A DNA stretch of 43,550 bases from assembly GCF_000337695.1 (NCBI RefSeq), contig NZ_AOIA01000167.1:1-43550 (forward strand). Reading direction: 5' to 3'. The stretch's first letter is position 1. Every line of letters begins with the position of its first letter. Below are positions 40,091 to 43,550 of the stretch, one piece after another. A model generated the notes under the pieces. It saw only the letters and a program-made list of their open reading frames with translations, made no database searches and was not told the origin of the DNA. This DNA is from Natronococcus jeotgali DSM 18795. Its GTDB lineage: Archaea; Halobacteriota; Halobacteria; Halobacteriales; Natrialbaceae. Both the position numbers and the translations under genes were made by a program.

Positions 40091-40141
40091 ACGCCTCGGG
40101 GCCGAGGTTCCCCGGCGGGGACGAGGACGGCCCCGAGGCGT
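40091..40141. other. 14-bp stem-loop adjoining the asparaginase stop codon
   Basis: acgcctcggggccg at 40091-40104 pairs perfectly with cggccccgaggcgt at 40128-40141, the base next to the minus-strand stop at 40142. The 23-base loop holds an inner 5-bp hairpin (tcccc at 40109-40113 with gggga at 40117-40121). There is no U-tract after it, so it may stabilise or process the mRNA rather than terminate. Confidence 0.65.
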
Positions 40142-41107
40142 TCACGCCGATCGATCGGTCGCCTGCGCCGTCTGCATCCCGTCACTGTTGTAGGCCGATC
40201 CCAGCCGCCCCCGCGCGTCGATCGCGATGACGCCGGCGGTCGAACCGGTAAGTTCGGCGAACTCCTCGATCCCGAGCGCCGCGGCCGCGTCGGCGTCGAG
40301 GCCGCGTTCGACGTGGCCGGCGACCCGCCGCGAGAGGGTCGTGCGCGCGATGTCCTCGCCGGCGCCGGTCGCGCTGACCGCCGCCGAGGGACAGCAGTAA
40401 AAGCCCGAGCCGACCTGCGGGACGTCGCCGACGCGGCCGGCGAGCGCGAGCCAGCGCCCGCCCGTCGAAGTCGCCGCGGCGAGGCGCTCGCCGTCGACGG
40501 CGACCGCGCCGACGGTGTCGTGATCCCGTGGAGCACCGTCCGTCGGACCTCGTTCGACGGTGTCGCGATCGGAGTCGGCGGCGGTCGCGTCCGTCGTGCC
40601 CTTCCCGTCGCGCCCGTCGGGATCCGTCCGTCCGTACCGCTCGCGGATCCACTCGAGTTCGCTTCGCGGACCGCCGGAGGGCGGCTCGAGCGCGTCCCAC
40701 CGCTCGCGCGTGCGCTCGACCCAGAGGTCGACGCCCGTCTCGATCCCGTAGGCGTCGGCCAGCGAGACGGCGTGCTCACCCGAGACGAGGCCGTGGGGCG
40801 TCTCCGCCATCACGAGTCGGGCGACCTCGACGGCCCGCTCGACGCCGGGCATCGAACAGGCCGCCCCGACCGACCGATCGTCGGTCATGATCCCCGCGTC
40901 GGTGCGGATCTCGCCGTCGCTCTGGACGGCGCCGCCGACCCCCGCGTTGAACCGCGGCGAGGACTCGAGGACGCCGATCGCGGTCGTCACGGCCTCGGTC
41001 GGCGTCGATCGATCGGCGCCGGTTTCGGCGGCTCGCTCGAGGACGGCCCGTCTCGCGTCGGGCGCTTTCGGCGTGGCGCCGGCGCCCCCGTGGACGAGTA
41101 GCTGCAT
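40142..41107 (-). CDS. Ntn-type asparaginase / isoaspartyl peptidase
   Basis: 321 residues of the plant-type asparaginase family, made as an inactive precursor that cuts itself before the nucleophile. Residue Thr198 in HDTVGAVAVDG is the expected new N-terminus and nucleophile. The alpha part includes LLVHGGAG and NAGVGGAVQSDG, and the beta part has the STGGRW and DVPQVGSGFYC segments. It removes isoaspartyl residues or asparagine amide groups. A 55-residue hydrophilic linker (141-195) sits just before the cleavage site. The ATG at 41107 is preferred; the frame open to 41299 adds an unlikely leader. A TATA-like cgttacc lies at 41131-41137. Confidence 0.9.
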   Translation of the reverse strand: MQLLVHGGAGATPKAPDARRAVLERAAETGADRSTPTEAVTTAIGVLESSPRFNAGVGGAVQSDGEIRTDAGIMTDDRSVGAACSMPGVERAVEVARLVMAETPHGLVSGEHAVSLADAYGIETGVDLWVERTRERWDALEPPSGGPRSELEWIRERYGRTDPDGRDGKGTTDATAADSDRDTVERGPTDGAPRDHDTVGAVAVDGERLAAATSTGGRWLALAGRVGDVPQVGSGFYCCPSAAVSATGAGEDIARTTLSRRVAGHVERGLDADAAAALGIEEFAELTGSTAGVIAIDARGRLGSAYNSDGMQTAQATDRSA

Positions 41108-41362
41108 GCCCTCCGTTGGCGAGGCCACCGGGGTAACGGTTTCGCCGCGGAGAACCGCACCGAGTACGGGGTCCGGTGGCGATCGCGGGACGGCACCGTC
41201 GCTGTTCGTCGCGTACGGCTTCGACAGCCGACGAACGGATATATCACGATCGAAACTGTGTTTTAACGGTGTGAGGGGTCTACGGACGGATTCTTCCACG
41301 ATTGGGATGAACCGTGCCCCCTCCTCCGGAAATTCGACGCAACATCGGCGGAAATGGGAGGT

Positions 41363-41369
41363 CTTTTAC
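41363..41369 (+). promoter_or_regulatory. TATA-like box for icd
   Basis: cttttac lies 27-33 bases before the ATG at 41396. The neighbouring ATG at 41354 lies upstream of the element and so is unlikely to be the start. Confidence 0.55.
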
Positions 41370-41395
41370 CCTCATCGGAGCACGGTACAGACGAG

Positions 41396-42658
<1,263 letters not shown>

Positions 42659-42733
42659 AGCGCTTTCGAGCAGTCGGGCCGCTTCGCCGATCCGATCGTA
42701 TCGGGACGCTCACCTGAACGGCGCTCCGGGGGA

Positions 42734-42754
42734 TCGGAACGCGGCGCGTTCCGA
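42734..42754. promoter_or_regulatory. 10-1-10 perfect palindrome downstream of icd
   Basis: tcggaacgcg-g-cgcgttccga is a perfect inverted repeat with a single central base, 76 bases past the icd stop. A one-base loop cannot fold well as an RNA hairpin, so a dimeric DNA-binding protein site is more likely. Confidence 0.5.
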
Positions 42755-43092
42755 CGCCGACTGTTTCGGACCGTCTCTCGAGCCGGGAGACGACTTCGGG
42801 CGGAGCGTTCTCACATCGAATAGTTTCAACTGACGAAACAGTAGCAGCCGACAGCGGCGAGACGATTTCGGAGCGACCTGTCGGCACCCCCTACTATCGT
42901 TCTCGGTATCGTCTCCAGTTTCTGCCGTATGCCGTCGATACGGGTCGATATCGACAGGATCGGTCCGAACTAAAACGTGCGGTGAATGGTTACTTATCCA
43001 GGTAGTAAGCCGATTCCATGAGTTAAACCATCGGTAACAGCTGGATTACAAAGTACCGCAGTAGGGTGATCTGATTCGGGTGTGTAATGTTA

Positions 43093-43106
43093 GAAAATAT
43101 ATCTTA
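43093..43106 (+). promoter_or_regulatory. TATA-like box before the right-edge deacetylase gene
   Basis: gaaaatatatctta is the strongest TATA-like stretch in the window. Transcription would start near 43125-43130, so the gene's start codon should lie at or after 43139. Confidence 0.6.
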
Positions 43107-43234
43107 CTCGGCGGATGGTGGCAGGCACTGCAGTTCGCGTGCGGACAAACGGATCGAAAGCGCCGTCCGCAACGTCCGTGGCAGTTCGACTGGCTGTCGA
43201 ACTCGCCGGTGTTCGACTGGGGAGGCGCGGTAGA

Positions 43235-43550
43235 GTGCGCCGCCGACGAGTTCTCATCGCCGGCGTTCCGGCCGCGATCGGCGCGTACGGACTGACGGGA
43301 CGAAGCGACGACGAATCGGACCGCGGTCGGCGAGAGCGGGACTCGACCGAGCGCGGCCACGGCACCGGTTCGAGACCGCCCGACGAAGACGGCCCAGACG
43401 AGACGGAGAGGGGCAACGAGACCGGTCGCGAGGAAGGGGAGGAATCGATCCTCGAGGACAGCGAGGGGATGGTCGTGTTCACGTACGACGACAGCCCGCT
43501 CGAGGACTACACGCTCACCTACGAGGTCCACCGGGAGTACGGCGTTCCCG
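43235..43550 (+). CDS. Tat-exported polysaccharide deacetylase (NodB type), cut by right edge
   Basis: Only the first 105 or so codons are in the window. From a GTG at 43235 the protein reads RRRRVLIAGVPAAIGAYG, a twin-arginine signal, then a 60-residue acidic Gly/Asp/Glu-rich stalk. The first deacetylase strand follows: MVVFTYDDSPLEDYTLTYEV, with the FTYDD metal-site motif (43468 onwards). NodB-type enzymes remove acetyl groups from surface glycans or related polymers. The start is uncertain: the frame is also open from GTG 43139, GTG 43178 and ATG 43115. The TATA-like box at 43093 favours 43139 or later. Confidence 0.75.
   Translation, partial: MRRRRVLIAGVPAAIGAYGLTGRSDDESDRGRRERDSTERGHGTGSRPPDEDGPDETERGNETGREEGEESILEDSEGMVVFTYDDSPLEDYTLTYEVHREYGVP

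Larger units (their letters stand above)
42659..43234. other. 576-base region without a confident gene, A/T-rich in its second half
   Basis: No gene could be supported. It holds a 10-1-10 palindrome (42734-42754), a locally A/T-rich segment from about 42820 to 43110, and a TATA-like gaaaatatatctta at 43093-43106. Minus-strand open frames here overlap icd or the A/T-rich part and have poor coding character. Confidence 0.6.

Overview
The window is chromosomal DNA from an extremely halophilic archaeon (class Halobacteria). The order is probably Natrialbales, but that rests only on general style: about two-thirds G+C, very frequent CTCGAG, and aspartate/glutamate-rich proteins. Lineage markers in the sequence include a SAMP1 ubiquitin-like modifier ending in GG, GatD of the archaeal Glu-tRNA(Gln) amidotransferase, a HalOD1 protein, an amphi-Trp protein, type II methionine aminopeptidase, Tat/lipobox secretion signals, and many leaderless genes with a TATA-like box 24-33 bases before the start codon. 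I see no rRNA, tRNA, CRISPR array, insertion sequence or integrase. Almost all of it reads as stable core or near-core genome.

Layout. 1-1304: the end of a surface-glycan locus running off the left edge (WbqC-like protein and a deacetylase-like protein). 1591-9252: an alpha/beta hydrolase, PspA with a small winged-helix protein, two lipoproteins (one a blue-copper-like protein without an obvious axial ligand), an HPP membrane protein, a four-helix membrane protein of unknown role, a P-loop kinase, a His-rich Tat-exported protein and a TauE/SafE-type transporter. 9249-11302: an overlapping two-gene operon matching DgcA-DgcN, the D-glutamate catabolic pair. 11538-12995: a membrane-anchored SNase-Excalibur nuclease with a long acidic linker and atypical composition. 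13144-15263: Udk, an archaeal Vms1-like peptidyl-tRNA hydrolase and a DUF5802 protein. 15652-17933: an exported coiled-coil protein, an ArsR-type regulator and small membrane proteins. 18033-21055: GatD, two GNAT acetyltransferases and SAMP1. 21087-26295: an ion-transport/stress block made of two overlapping TrkA-C-type membrane proteins, a divergent two-domain K+ channel and an HPP-Usp fusion.

26371-31192 holds DeoC, ribose-1,5-bisphosphate isomerase, a DUF63 membrane protein, a PfkB kinase, a HalOD1 protein and a uridine-phosphorylase-like enzyme. Together these look like a nucleoside-breakdown locus for the non-carboxylating pentose bisphosphate pathway known from halophilic archaea. 31304-39914: mixed housekeeping (amphi-Trp/DUF1508 fusion, DUF547, AI-2E-type permease, SDR, tRNA methylthiotransferase, glutaredoxin-like protein, cupin, MscS channel, HIT protein, zinc ribbon, MetAP). 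40142-42658: an Ntn-type asparaginase divergent from NADP-isocitrate dehydrogenase. The last 0.9 kb is an A+T-richer gap followed by the start of an exported NodB-type polysaccharide deacetylase cut by the right edge.

I did not find a clearly unprecedented multi-gene system. The best leads are the D-glutamate operon, the nucleoside/pentose-bisphosphate locus with its embedded DUF63 protein, the TrkA-C/K+ channel/HPP-Usp block, the tethered nuclease, and several palindromes and tandem repeats in intergenic DNA.
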